Virus record (IMG/VR): IMGVR_UViG_3300049222_000560 | Location: 1 to 21,363 of that record | Strand: one strand, 5' to 3' | Source: a virus | Length of the DNA stretch: 21,363 nt | Part shown: piece after piece, positions 1 through 5,758 of the stretch | Layout: each line of letters starts with the position of its first letter | How positions within the stretch are numbered: position 1 is the stretch's first letter | Notes under the pieces: model-generated | The model's input: the letters and a program-made list of their open reading frames with translations, nothing else | Database searches by the model: none | Told to the model about the DNA's origin: nothing | Position numbers and translations under genes: made by a program

Positions 1-127
1 CCAGATTGTATGACTTGACCACCTGCCCACCTGTTATTGGCCATCGGACACAAGTACCGTAACCATCGCAAAACTCCCAATCTTCATTAATTTGACGATC
101 TAATTTTTTTATTAATTGCCTAAACAT
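1..127 (-). CDS. Partial small phage protein, N-terminal part (runs off the left edge)
   Basis: Reading leftwards from an ATG at 127-125, an open frame of 42 codons continues to the window edge without a stop. It begins MFRQLIKKLDRQ, then contains W-E-F-C-D and G-T-C-V-R-W segments. The ATG lies one base after the TAA of the upstream Cys-rich gene, and a GAGG sits about ten bases before it inside that gene, so translational coupling is likely. It is therefore the last visible gene of the minus-strand small-gene operon driven by promoter P1. No family is recognised. The visible part is too short to assign a function, and the true C-terminus lies outside the window. Confidence 0.6.
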   Translation of the reverse strand, partial: MFRQLIKKLDRQINEDWEFCDGYGTCVRWPITGGQVVKSYNL

Positions 128-128
128 A

Positions 129-251
129 TTATACCTCACAACTCCAGACTGCATCCCATTCACAACCGTCTAACTCTACTGGCTCGCAATCTGCACCCTT
201 ACACACCTGGCACACTTCCTCGTAATATGTTGGCATTTCGAATCTATCCAT
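129..251 (-). CDS. 40-aa cysteine-rich acidic mini-protein
   Basis: ATG at 251 is preceded by AAAGGAG and an A/T spacer, the same leader used by the other minus-strand genes here. The product is 40 residues and acidic. It has five cysteines at about residues 14, 17, 22, 30 and 38 (C-x2-C-x4-C-x7-C-x7-C) plus two tryptophans. The spacing suggests a small metal-binding knuckle, but no named zinc-finger family is matched. It is the first gene after promoter P1 and its stop is one base from the start of the next gene. Tiny Cys-rich, acidic proteins in phage early regions are often host-takeover or anti-defence factors, but that is only analogy. Function unknown. Confidence 0.65.
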   Translation of the reverse strand: MDRFEMPTYYEEVCQVCKGADCEPVELDGCEWDAVWSCEV

Positions 252-283
252 TTTTATTTACTCCTTTGTTTTTGTATATAATT

Positions 284-312
284 ATATTACAATGTCTTAC
301 ATTGTATGTCAA
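284..312 (-). promoter_or_regulatory. Sigma70-type promoter P1 (minus strand)
   Basis: On the minus strand, TTGACA (312-307) and TAATAT (289-284) are separated by exactly 17 bases. The initiation zone is followed by an AAAGGAG leader and the ATG at 251. This is a near-consensus housekeeping promoter for the Cys-rich gene and the gene beyond the left edge. An inverted repeat fills the spacer between the hexamers. Confidence 0.8.
288..306. promoter_or_regulatory. Operator-like inverted repeat inside promoter P1
   Basis: TACAATGT-CTT-ACATTGTA is a perfect 8-bp inverted repeat with a 3-base centre. It lies almost wholly in the spacer between the -35 and -10 elements of P1, where a bound protein would block RNA polymerase. 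The core TTACATTGTA recurs in promoter P2 at 1655-1664. A ribbon-helix-helix gene lies directly upstream (316-474), so that product is the obvious candidate ligand. The link is inferred. Confidence 0.6.
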
Positions 313-315
313 CAA

Positions 316-474
316 TTATTTTAATTTTTCTTTATTATTTTTCAGAAATTGTTTGACGGCCTGATTTATTAATCCCGATTTGTTGTATAGCGAATTGTTT
401 TTACATATTTGATTTAGTTGATCTAACAATTCAGTTTCAATTCTAAATGATAATGGTTGTTTATTTGTTTTCAT
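316..474 (-). CDS. Ribbon-helix-helix (Arc/CopG-like) transcriptional regulator, 52 aa
   Basis: ATG at 474 has an AAGGAG site that lies inside the last codons of the upstream ankyrin gene. The 52-residue product starts MKTNKQPLSFRIETELLDQL, a typical ribbon-helix-helix opening: a short beta strand (PLSFRIE), then helix A (ETELLDQLNQICKNN), a turn with N-K-S, and helix B (GLINQAVKQFLKNNK) ending in a lysine-rich tail. Such proteins dimerise and insert the beta ribbon into the major groove of palindromic operators, usually as repressors. Directly downstream is promoter P1 with an 8-bp inverted repeat between its hexamers, so control of P1, and perhaps of P2, is a natural inference. Length and pattern fit the family well; the target is not proven. 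Confidence 0.78.
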   Translation of the reverse strand: MKTNKQPLSFRIETELLDQLNQICKNNSLYNKSGLINQAVKQFLKNNKEKLK

Positions 475-477
475 TTT

Positions 478-597
478 TTAAAACTCCTTATCCGCACCAG
501 CGTTTATTAACATTCTGACAATCACAGTGTCACCAAAACTACTAGCCCTATGAAGCGGAGTTTTTCCAAAGTAATCTCTTTCGTTAACATTTTCCAT
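478..597 (-). CDS. Single-ankyrin-repeat microprotein, 39 aa
   Basis: ATG at 597 is preceded by AAAGGAG and a TATAAAAAAA spacer. The 39-aa product contains one nearly perfect ankyrin unit at residues 8-39: Y-F-G-K-TPLHRA, S-S-F-G-D, V-I-V-R-M-L-I-N-A-G-A-D-K. TPLH, the glycine turn, the hydrophobic second helix and the GAD end are all present. Ankyrin repeats normally occur in tandem and mediate protein binding. One unit with a seven-residue N-terminus is unusual and may need to oligomerise or cap a partner. The final codons AAG GAG TTT TAA form the ribosome binding site of the next gene, the ribbon-helix-helix regulator, so the two are probably coupled. It could be a remnant of a longer ankyrin gene, but its own good SD argues for expression. 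Confidence 0.7.
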   Translation of the reverse strand: MENVNERDYFGKTPLHRASSFGDTVIVRMLINAGADKEF

Positions 598-627
598 TTT
601 TTTATACTCCTTTTTTTATTCTTTTTT

Positions 628-876
628 TTAGTTTTCTATATATTCACTATCCGCCATCAATTCAACCCAGACTTCTTCACAGATCCTGTGGCATCCTTGA
701 TTGGGGATGTTAATTAAATATTCATAGTGATAAGTACTTAATATGTTATCTTTTGTTTTTTCTATATAAGAAAGGTTTTTATCAATCAATTTAAAGGTGC
801 CGCCTTTCTTTAGGCCAAAGACATCTACCCCATATGTTTCTTTAGAGTCTGTCATATATTTAAATGTTTTTATCAT
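628..876 (-). CDS. Hypothetical protein, 82 aa
   Basis: ATG at 876 has a GAGGAG site formed by the last codons of the upstream 32-aa membrane peptide. The 82-residue protein begins MIKTFKYMTDSKETYG, has a lysine-rich middle, alternating hydrophobic and polar stretches that suggest beta structure, a C-H-R-I-C segment near residue 63, and an acidic C-terminus. No signal peptide or membrane segment is visible and no family is recognised. It is one member of the minus-strand small-gene operon. Its position near a regulator and an ankyrin microprotein suggests an early or accessory role, but nothing in the protein itself supports a specific function. Confidence 0.65.
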   Translation of the reverse strand: MIKTFKYMTDSKETYGVDVFGLKKGGTFKLIDKNLSYIEKTKDNILSTYHYEYLINIPNQGCHRICEEVWVELMADSEYIEN

Positions 877-879
877 TTT

Positions 880-978
880 TTAAGCTCCTCCTAGACTCAA
901 AAATGCAATCATTAATAGGCCCATCATTATTAAATTGAATAATATGAATAAATAGGCTATGGTTTTGTTTTCACTCAT
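880..978 (-). CDS. 32-aa single-pass membrane peptide
   Basis: An ATG at 978 opens a 32-codon frame: a short polar N-terminus (MSENKT), then about 22 strongly hydrophobic residues running from I-A-Y-L-F-I to M-I-A-F-L, ending L-G-G-A. This is a clear transmembrane helix with almost no soluble part. The start lies 12 bases after the stop of the 124-aa gene, with AAAGAG just ahead. Its terminal GGA GGA GCT TAA codons are the Shine-Dalgarno of the 82-aa gene downstream, a further sign of translational coupling. Small phage membrane peptides can be lysis modulators, superinfection-exclusion factors or antidefence proteins; no particular role can be chosen here. Confidence 0.6.
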   Translation of the reverse strand: MSENKTIAYLFILFNLIMMGLLMIAFLSLGGA

Positions 979-990
979 TCTCTTTAATCC

Positions 991-1365
991 CTACTCAACT
1001 TCAATCATCCTTAGACCGGCTTTAATAAAAAATAAAACCGTGCCGTCCTCATCAATCAGTTGAATATATCTTTCGATAACGATATCTGTAATTTCTTCAT
1101 GGTATTTCTTTGCTTCTGGGATAAGATTTATAATTTCATCTATAGAATCATATTGATATTGCTTGCCCTGATCACTAGTTGCCACATTCTTAAATGGTTC
1201 CACATTGCACCCGTCATAATAGAATCCCTCATAGCCAGGAGCAAACTTATCATGGAACGTTGCCGTGTAATAAGTCTTTGTTTCATGGACGGAGTCAAAC
1301 TCATCTAACAGAATTTCAATATCGTCGAAAAGATTATCGTATTTATTTATTTCTTGTTTTTTCAT
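991..1365 (-). CDS. Hypothetical acidic protein, 124 aa
   Basis: ATG at 1365 is preceded by AAAGGAGTTTAAAAA, the shared leader of this operon. The protein has 124 residues and is rich in Asp/Glu and aromatic residues. An acidic helical N-terminus (NLFDDIEILLDEFDS) is followed by a tyrosine-rich, probably beta-structured middle (Y-Y-T-A-T-F-H-D-K-F, G-Y-E-G-F-Y-Y-D-G) and a final segment (R-Y-I-Q-L-I-D-E-D-G-T-V-L-F-F-I-K-A-G) that looks like a beta hairpin. No membrane segment, signal peptide or known family is seen. The strong negative charge would permit DNA mimicry or binding of a basic partner, but this is speculation. It lies second after promoter P2. Confidence 0.7.
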   Translation of the reverse strand: MKKQEINKYDNLFDDIEILLDEFDSVHETKTYYTATFHDKFAPGYEGFYYDGCNVEPFKNVATSDQGKQYQYDSIDEIINLIPEAKKYHEEITDIVIERYIQLIDEDGTVLFFIKAGLRMIEVE

Positions 1366-1393
1366 TTTTTAAACTCCTTTTTTTTTTGTTTAG

Positions 1394-1618
1394 TTACGCT
1401 AGATATCCGTGAGGATCAGCGAAATCTATATAATCTGGGTATCTATTGGTGAGTTCTTGGTGGCACTCATGCATTTTGGCTTGGTACCACCGCGCTGACA
1501 TCATAAGGGCACGGGCTTCTGCCTCATCCTTATTTTTGGTTTTTGTATCGGGATAGTATTTCTTACCGTACCCGACAGCGTAACTACTATCTATTAATTT
1601 AATCGCTTTATATTTCAT
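1394..1618 (-). CDS. Hypothetical protein, 74 aa, first gene after promoter P2
   Basis: ATG at 1618 follows AAAGGAGTTTAAAAA and lies about 35 bases downstream of promoter P2. The 74-residue product starts MKYKAIKLIDSSYAVGYG, has a basic lysine-rich segment (KKYYPDTKTKNKDEAEARA), a helical W-Y-Q-A-K-M-H-E-C-H-Q-E region and a C-terminal R-Y-P-D-Y-I-D-F stretch. It is mixed alpha/beta and soluble. No known domain is recognised. As the first gene of the P2 transcript it should be the most strongly expressed of the cluster, which fits an early takeover or regulatory factor, but this is positional inference only. Confidence 0.68.
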   Translation of the reverse strand: MKYKAIKLIDSSYAVGYGKKYYPDTKTKNKDEAEARALMMSARWYQAKMHECHQELTNRYPDYIDFADPHGYLA

Positions 1619-1651
1619 TTTTTAAACTCCTTTGTTTTTTTGTATATAAAT

Positions 1652-1680
1652 ATATTACATTGTAATGCATATTAGGTCAA
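1652..1680 (-). promoter_or_regulatory. Sigma70-type promoter P2 with palindrome at its -10 side
   Basis: On the minus strand, TTGACC (1680-1675) and TAATAT (1657-1652) are 17 bases apart, and an ATATACA...CAAAGGAGT leader nearly identical to that of P1 follows. ATTACA-T-TGTAAT (1654-1666) is a 13-bp palindrome overlapping the -10 element and shares TTACATTGTA with the P1 operator. It should drive the whole minus-strand small-gene operon. It lies back to back with the ParB-like gene's promoter. Confidence 0.78.
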
Positions 1681-1716
1681 CACTTTTTTTAATAAAATGT
1701 TAAACAAAAAAAACAG

Positions 1717-1749
1717 TTTGTTAAATTCTTATGTGATGTTGTATATTTG
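1717..1749 (+). promoter_or_regulatory. Putative promoter of the packaging operon
   Basis: TTGTTA (1718-1723) and TATATT (1742-1747) are 18 bases apart. The same bases also read TTTG (1717-1720), 21 bases, TATATTTG (1742-1749), which fits the Bacteroidota TTTG / TAnnTTTG consensus. The predicted start point is at or next to the ATG at 1755 and no SD is visible, so the transcript may be leaderless. A TTTGTTAAA block and a TTAATAAAATGTT block here recur in the other divergent region near 11634-11668. Confidence 0.5.
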
Positions 1750-1754
1750 AATTA

Positions 1755-2309
1755 ATGAAGGATGTTTTAAAGGAACAAAGATACATTAAAACAACAGAGC
1801 TAAGAGCAAATAAGGGGCAATTAGTTGAGCGTGGAATCCCTAAGAACCCACGTAAGATAATCAAAGAAAAATTCAACTTATTGTTACAATCGCTAGATAA
1901 GAGCAACTTAACACAGATCAGGCCTTTGGATGTAATAGAGCATGAGGGTAAGTTTATTGTGTTGTCGGGTAATCAGAGACTCAGAGCCCTCAAAGACTTA
2001 AAGATAAAAGAGGTGCCTTGTAATATTCTGAGGGATGACTTAGAGCCAGAGACGTATAGACAAATTGTGCTACAGGCTAATACTACGTATGGTGAGCATG
2101 ACGATGATCTATTGGCGAATGAATGGGACGCTGTAGAGCTTCATGAGTGGGGTTATGACTTGCCGGAATGGGTGCCTATTACGCCAGAGGATGCCGAACA
2201 AGAAGAAGAGAAACCAGTTTATTTGAAGGTTGAGGGTGAACAAGTATTGTTATTGTCTTTGGTTGATGAACTAACGGCCAAAGGGTTAAAGGTGATGGTT
2301 AAGTCATGA
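1755..2309 (+). CDS. ParB-like N-terminal (ParB/Srx fold) protein of the packaging module
   Basis: The 184-aa product has a ParB/sulfiredoxin-like core at about residues 52-95: an I-R-P-L-D-V-I strand, I-V-L-S-GNQRLRAL at 68-79, and E-V-P-C-N-I-L. The C-terminal region has D-D-L-L-A-N-E-W-D...W-G-Y-D-L-P-E-W (117-139), a signature often seen in phage ParB-like proteins linked to terminase or DNA-methylation genes. Those proteins are annotated as ParB-like nucleases or DNA-binding factors; here a role in genome recognition or nicking before packaging is inferred from the adjacent TerS/TerL. The acidic tail (EDAEQEEEK) precedes a short terminal beta/alpha segment. The ATG is the only reasonable start but lacks an SD. 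The stop overlaps the next gene by ATGA. Confidence 0.82.
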   Translation: MKDVLKEQRYIKTTELRANKGQLVERGIPKNPRKIIKEKFNLLLQSLDKSNLTQIRPLDVIEHEGKFIVLSGNQRLRALKDLKIKEVPCNILRDDLEPETYRQIVLQANTTYGEHDDDLLANEWDAVELHEWGYDLPEWVPITPEDAEQEEEKPVYLKVEGEQVLLLSLVDELTAKGLKVMVKS

Positions 2310-2464
2310 GTAAAACAAAAATAATAACAGAAGCTGTCGTATCTACAATGCTTTTTTTAGGGTTTGTTTTAAGTGGTGTAGATGGGGATATCAATAATAT
2401 GATATTTTATGGGGGTTTGTTTTATATGGCTAGGGATGTTTTTAGGAGCGAGGGTAAGTTATGA
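2306..2464 (+). CDS. Small two-helix membrane protein, 52 aa
   Basis: An ATG overlaps the ParB-like stop (ATGA at 2306-2309) and the gene ends overlapping the next start (ATGA at 2461-2464). The 52-residue product has a short basic N-terminus (MSKTK), a hydrophobic segment at about 6-25 (I-I-T-E-A-V-V-S-T-M-L-F-L-G-F-V-L), a short polar D-G-D-I-N-N turn, and a second weaker hydrophobic segment (M-I-F-Y-G-G-L-F-Y-M-A). It looks like a hairpin membrane protein. The AAAGGTGATGG within the preceding gene could serve as SD. The double overlap strongly supports that it is real and translationally coupled. No family is recognised. Confidence 0.65.
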   Translation: MSKTKIITEAVVSTMLFLGFVLSGVDGDINNMIFYGGLFYMARDVFRSEGKL

Positions 2465-2691
2465 ACACAATTAAAATTAATTATAATTACGATACCGATG
2501 AGACTACGATTCAATTTAATGATGAGTTTAATTCTTTGCCAATGATTCAACAATTAGATGCCATGAAAGATGGACTATGCTTACTTGAGGAAAGATATAA
2601 TACGTTATTACATAATTTAAATAAGCAATTATTGACGCGTGAAGAAGTGAATCAGGGTGCTGATATGAATGATATAAAGGTTAGGGATTAA
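2461..2691 (+). CDS. Hypothetical protein, 76 aa
   Basis: ATG at 2461 has AGGAGCGAGGG close upstream. The 76-aa product starts with an alternating beta-like stretch (MNTIKINYNYDTDETTIQF) followed by a helix-rich remainder with an L-L-E-E-R-Y-N-T-L-L-H-N-L-N-K-Q-L-L amphipathic segment, then an acidic tail. It overlaps the 52-aa membrane gene (ATGA) and the terminase small subunit gene (TAATG), so all three are probably made from one message in linked amounts. No known domain is recognised; it may assist packaging, given its position immediately before TerS. Confidence 0.7.
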   Translation: MNTIKINYNYDTDETTIQFNDEFNSLPMIQQLDAMKDGLCLLEERYNTLLHNLNKQLLTREEVNQGADMNDIKVRD

Positions 2692-3098
2692 TGGCGTATA
2701 ATACCGAAGAACTTTATAAAATGGCTTTAAAGATTATTAAAGAACGTGAAGTTCGAACGATTGAAGGGGTTATTGCACTAATGCCATGTTCTAAACCAAC
2801 ATTTTATGATCATTTTCCAGTAGAATCTGACGAATTTAACAGTATTAAAAGAGAATTAAATAAAAAAAAGGTTGAGGGGAAAGAAAGATTAATACGTATG
2901 ATGGGGTCAATTACTCATGGTTCACCTGCTGAACGTATTTTTCTTTACAAACTATGGGCGGACAAAGAAGAGAAAGAGGCTATCTATGATACAAGCATTA
3001 AGGCCAAGATCGAAACACCTAAACATGAAATAACATTAAATTTATTAAAAGATGATGAACAAAAATTAATTGAAGATAAAAAAGAAAGCGAGGAATAA
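2691..3098 (+). CDS. terS: Putative terminase small subunit
   Basis: The 135-aa protein has an N-terminal helix-turn-helix region (about 6-45): L-Y-K-M-A-L-K-I-I-K-E-R-E, then T-I-E-G-V-I-A-L-M-P-C-SKPTFYDHFP, resembling the DNA-binding end of many phage small terminases. This is followed by a basic/acidic helical part with G-K-E-R-L-I-R-M-M, S-P-A-E-R-I-F-L-Y-K-L-W-A-D oligomerisation-like helices and a charged C-terminus (KDDEQKLIEDKKESEE) of the kind that contacts the large subunit. Size and position, about 0.6 kb before TerL and after a ParB-like gene, fit. AAAGGTTAGGG precedes the ATG, which overlaps the preceding stop. TerS identity is inferred from architecture and context rather than a diagnostic motif. 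Confidence 0.72.
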   Translation: MAYNTEELYKMALKIIKEREVRTIEGVIALMPCSKPTFYDHFPVESDEFNSIKRELNKKKVEGKERLIRMMGSITHGSPAERIFLYKLWADKEEKEAIYDTSIKAKIETPKHEITLNLLKDDEQKLIEDKKESEE

Positions 3099-3100
3099 AA

Positions 3101-3322
3101 ATGATAAAAACAACACAGAGGCATATTAATATTGTTAGTGAATTAAGAGATCGGGCCATTAGGGATAAGTCACAATTAGACAGTGCATTACTACAAGATG
3201 AAAAAGAGCGTTTTGCTGTTGCTATTGCGGGGCTAGAGACAACGAGAAAGCGAATGATGATTGATCTATTGGAACAAGAAAAGCAGAACGTTACAGAGGA
3301 ATTGGACAAGTTAAATGGTTGA
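3101..3322 (+). CDS. Small coiled-coil protein, 73 aa
   Basis: ATG at 3101 has GAGGAAT at the right distance. The 73 residues are almost all charged helix: T-Q-R-H-I-N-I-V-S-E-L-R-D-R-A-I-R-D-K, then L-L-Q-D-E-K-E-R-F-A-V-A-I-A-G-L-E-T-T-R-K-R-M, and M-I-D-L-L-E-Q-E-K-Q-N-V-T-E-E-L-D-K-L. Two helices could form a hairpin or dimeric coiled coil. It lies two bases after TerS and overlaps the next gene by 8 bases. No family is recognised; a packaging-accessory or chaperone-like role is possible by position alone. Confidence 0.68.
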   Translation: MIKTTQRHINIVSELRDRAIRDKSQLDSALLQDEKERFAVAIAGLETTRKRMMIDLLEQEKQNVTEELDKLNG

Positions 3323-3542
3323 TATAATTTTAGATGATCTATGGTCAAGTATTGATTTATTGATTACGCTATCGATTTATACGTTGGCCGTTGGAATCAA
3401 TCTTCTGTTTGCTTTTCGTGTAATGTACATGGTGAAGCAAAACAAAGACCCCATCAAAGCTTTAAAAAAAGAGGAAAAGAACAATACATTGCGTGACGTT
3501 TTAATCAATCAAAAGGAATACAACGATATCAATGGAATTTAA
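3315..3542 (+). CDS. Single-pass membrane protein, 75 aa
   Basis: The ATG lies inside the end of the coiled-coil gene, with GAGGAATTGGA upstream. Residues about 9-40 are hydrophobic (L-W-S-S-I-D-L-L-I-T-L-S-I-Y-T-L-A-V-G-I-N-L-L-F-A-F), one membrane helix with a likely periplasmic N-terminus, followed by a positively charged cytoplasmic tail (K-Q-N-K-D-P-I-K-A-L-K-K-E-E-K). The positive-inside rule supports N-out/C-in topology. It overlaps the next small gene by 11 bases. Function is unknown; a holin-like role is possible but the lysis genes are elsewhere (7518-8474). Confidence 0.68.
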   Translation: MVDIILDDLWSSIDLLITLSIYTLAVGINLLFAFRVMYMVKQNKDPIKALKKEEKNNTLRDVLINQKEYNDINGI

Positions 3543-3711
3543 ATTAAAGGTTAACAAACGTTACAAGCTAAATGACGGTAACGAATACGTTTTAATTGGA
3601 ACTTATGGCAACCTTGCCACATGTAAAAACAAATTTGTTGTTCTTGTAGACGATATTCGGTGGAAACGCAAAACACTGACAATTCAAGATTTTTATGAAC
3701 AAGTAAAATGA
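3532..3711 (+). CDS. Hypothetical protein, 59 aa, bridging to TerL
   Basis: An ATG at 3532 opens a 59-codon frame that overlaps the preceding membrane gene and ends in an ATGA overlap (3708-3711) with TerL. The product is basic and beta-rich: M-E-F-K-L-K-V-N-K-R-Y-K-L, N-E-Y-V-L-I-G-T-Y-G-N-L-A-T, K-F-V-V-L-V-D-D-I-R-W-K-R-K-T-L-T-I, resembling a small barrel or SH3-like protein, though no family is claimed. AAAAGGA lies 13 or so bases before the start, slightly far. Since TerL has no SD of its own, translation of this gene probably delivers ribosomes to it. Confidence 0.62.
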   Translation: MEFKLKVNKRYKLNDGNEYVLIGTYGNLATCKNKFVVLVDDIRWKRKTLTIQDFYEQVK

Positions 3712-4994
3712 TAGCAACACTCAACTATAACCAATCAGTCATATTCAATACTGTTTTCAATGAAAATATGACAATGAAGAAAGATTGCCCAAGAGAGATC
3801 GCTTTCTGGGGTGGTTATGGATCAGGTAAAAGTTGGGTTAGCATATTATTGGCTTATTATTTATGCCATTATCATGAGGGCGTACAGTTATTAATGACCA
3901 GATACAGCTATCGGCAGCTTAAGGATACATGCATAGTGCAATTTCTTGAAGCGTTCCCCCCAGATGAATATGGGTATACCCACATGAAAGCAGATCATGA
4001 GTTTCATTTTTCGAATAATAGCAAAATCATTTTTAGATCGTTTGATGACCCAAGGAAGATTCTGTCTAGTAGTTATGATGCCGTTATTATGTGTCAGGCC
4101 GAAGAATTGAAAGAAGAACACTTTTTAGGTGCGTTAGGTCGTATGAGAGGCACGGCTTTACCGGTTAAGTTGATATTTACTGAAGGAAACCCTCGGTATG
4201 GATGGTGCAAGAAACGTTATCATGACAATGCCCCACCAGAAGATTGTTTATATATTCGGGCGACAACATACAGCAATAGGCAAAACTTACCCAAAGACTA
4301 CATTAGAAATATGGAAGAGAACTTTCCACCAAGTTACATTCAGCAGTTTCTTGAGGGTAATTGGGATTCAACACAGAATGCGGTATATGACCAATTAATG
4401 AGTCATCACATTATACCTAGGCAACAGATACACGATTATTGGTATAAGTGTATTGGGCTTGATCATGGAACACGTGTTGATACTAGCATTGTGTTTATGG
4501 CAAAGGATGAGTCAGGGCGTGTATACATATATGATGAATGGCACAAACCACATCCCACAGTCAACGAAATTGTGCAAGCGTGTAACCGATACGGACCACA
4601 GCCAATTATTGCCGATTACAGCATGAAAGTACAAGATCGTGACTATGGCTCATGGTGGCGAGACTTGCAATCACATGGCCTAAATCTCATCGAAGCAGTC
4701 AAAGAAAAGTCAGGGAATATCTTATTGGTCAATCAATTATTGTTTCAGAACAAGTTATTGTTTTTTAATAATATTCCATACGTCATTGATCAGCACAAAA
4801 ACTACATGTACGTGGACAAGCTACACGCTAACGATGATCAATTCAAAGTAGTTAAAAAGAACGACCATTCATGCGATGCCGTTCAATATGCGGTTAGGCA
4901 TTTAAAAAATGTTGAAGTTAAGAACCCAAGTGCTAAATGGGCGATGATTAATGATGGGCTTACACTAGATGACTATGTGAAAGGTAAAGTTTAA
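3708..4994 (+). CDS. terL: Terminase large subunit (ATPase and nuclease)
   Basis: The 428-aa protein is the packaging motor. Walker A is GGYGSGKS at 35-42. A Walker B-like strand with acidic end is Y-D-A-V-I-M-C-Q-A-E-E-L (123-134). A coupling motif T-E-G-N-P lies at 158-162. The RNase H-like nuclease begins at G-L-D-H-G (D252), continues with V-Y-I-Y-D-E-W-H, I-I-A-D-Y-S (D303) and ends with the family-typical D-H-S-C-D-A-V-Q-Y-A-V-R (386-397). The acidic residues would hold the metal ions that cut concatemeric DNA. Length is normal for the shorter TerL families. The start overlaps the preceding stop (ATGA) and no SD is visible, so it is probably coupled. The portal partner is encoded on the opposite strand 4.5 kb away. 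Confidence 0.95.
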   Translation: MIATLNYNQSVIFNTVFNENMTMKKDCPREIAFWGGYGSGKSWVSILLAYYLCHYHEGVQLLMTRYSYRQLKDTCIVQFLEAFPPDEYGYTHMKADHEFHFSNNSKIIFRSFDDPRKILSSSYDAVIMCQAEELKEEHFLGALGRMRGTALPVKLIFTEGNPRYGWCKKRYHDNAPPEDCLYIRATTYSNRQNLPKDYIRNMEENFPPSYIQQFLEGNWDSTQNAVYDQLMSHHIIPRQQIHDYWYKCIGLDHGTRVDTSIVFMAKDESGRVYIYDEWHKPHPTVNEIVQACNRYGPQPIIADYSMKVQDRDYGSWWRDLQSHGLNLIEAVKEKSGNILLVNQLLFQNKLLFFNNIPYVIDQHKNYMYVDKLHANDDQFKVVKKNDHSCDAVQYAVRHLKNVEVKNPSAKWAMINDGLTLDDYVKGKV

Positions 4995-4996
4995 AA

Positions 4997-5701
4997 ATGA
5001 GCCAAAAACAAAAGATTAAAGATATATTAAAATCGGAAAATGTAACGTTAGATGATATTTTTAAAATTGAATTTGAGTATGAATGCACAACTGCACAATA
5101 TGATGACGACGTTGGCTTAAAAATGGTCACTGCTTATCGCACAATTCCTGTGAGCAAAAAACATTTTTATTTATTCATAAATGACGAAAAAAGACAGCTA
5201 AAAGACATGCAACAAAAACACATTCAGGATATCATCATGGATTCGTTGTTAAATATTTATTTGGAATGGCTAAACACTAATACACAAATAAAGATAAATC
5301 GAATTATTAGGATTTACACAGAAGACAAAATCAAACCTACACTTGAGATAAACGAAGGTCAAAGGGGTTATCGGATAACCGATTTAGATATCACTAATAA
5401 GAAATGCAGAGATATGCTTTTACTTATTAAATCAATTAAAAAAGATTATCCAAATAACCAAATTGTAAATATTAGTGATGAAAGAATTGATCTTTTGGTT
5501 TTGTATGCTAATACACTAAGTAAAATAGATTTTGATAACCTTCATTGTGAACAAGACCAAATTGAGAGATATTTATATAAATTGACTTCCGCACTAGACA
5601 ATGAAGACAGGGCAAATTTACTAGGAACATATGCTCGTTTTAGGGTGTGGTATATAACATATATAGATAAATTACGTAATTCTGTGAAAGGGAGAGTTTA
5701 A
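4997..5701 (+). CDS. Hypothetical protein, 234 aa, downstream of TerL
   Basis: ATG at 4997 follows AAAGG and an AGTTTAAAA spacer, two bases after the TerL stop. The 234-aa product is charged and mixed alpha/beta. An N-terminal helix (KIKDILKSENVTLDDIF) is followed by beta-like F-E-Y-E-C-T-T-A-Q-Y and a K-K-H-F-Y-L-F-I-N-D-E-K segment, then long helices (D-M-L-L-L-I-K-S-I-K-K-D-Y, I-E-R-Y-L-Y-K-L-T-S-A-L). No catalytic motif, signal peptide or membrane segment is visible. I do not recognise the family. Its position may indicate a packaging or virion-accessory role, but the protein gives no direct clue. Confidence 0.72.
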   Translation: MSQKQKIKDILKSENVTLDDIFKIEFEYECTTAQYDDDVGLKMVTAYRTIPVSKKHFYLFINDEKRQLKDMQQKHIQDIIMDSLLNIYLEWLNTNTQIKINRIIRIYTEDKIKPTLEINEGQRGYRITDLDITNKKCRDMLLLIKSIKKDYPNNQIVNISDERIDLLVLYANTLSKIDFDNLHCEQDQIERYLYKLTSALDNEDRANLLGTYARFRVWYITYIDKLRNSVKGRV

Positions 5702-5703
5702 AA

Positions 5704-5742
5704 ATGCATAAAAACAAAAAAAAGAAACCAAAAAGATATTAA
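5704..5742 (+). CDS. Possible 12-aa lysine-rich leader peptide
   Basis: An ATG two bases after the 234-aa gene is preceded by GGGAGAG at good distance and opens a 12-codon frame, MHKNKKKKPKRY, then TAA. Eight of twelve residues are Lys or Arg. The next gene starts 16 bases later with its own AAGGAG. It could be a real micropeptide, a leader that spaces ribosomes, or chance in an A-rich stretch. The good SD favours translation; nothing else supports function. Confidence 0.3.
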   Translation: MHKNKKKKPKRY

Positions 5743-5758
5743 AAAAAAGGAGTGTAAA

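Noticed and set aside
116-364. Plus-strand frame of 82 codons over the left minus-strand genes
   Set aside because: It overlaps three supported minus-strand elements (Cys-rich gene, promoter P1, RHH gene), has no SD, and its translation is low-quality (His/Pro/Phe-rich).
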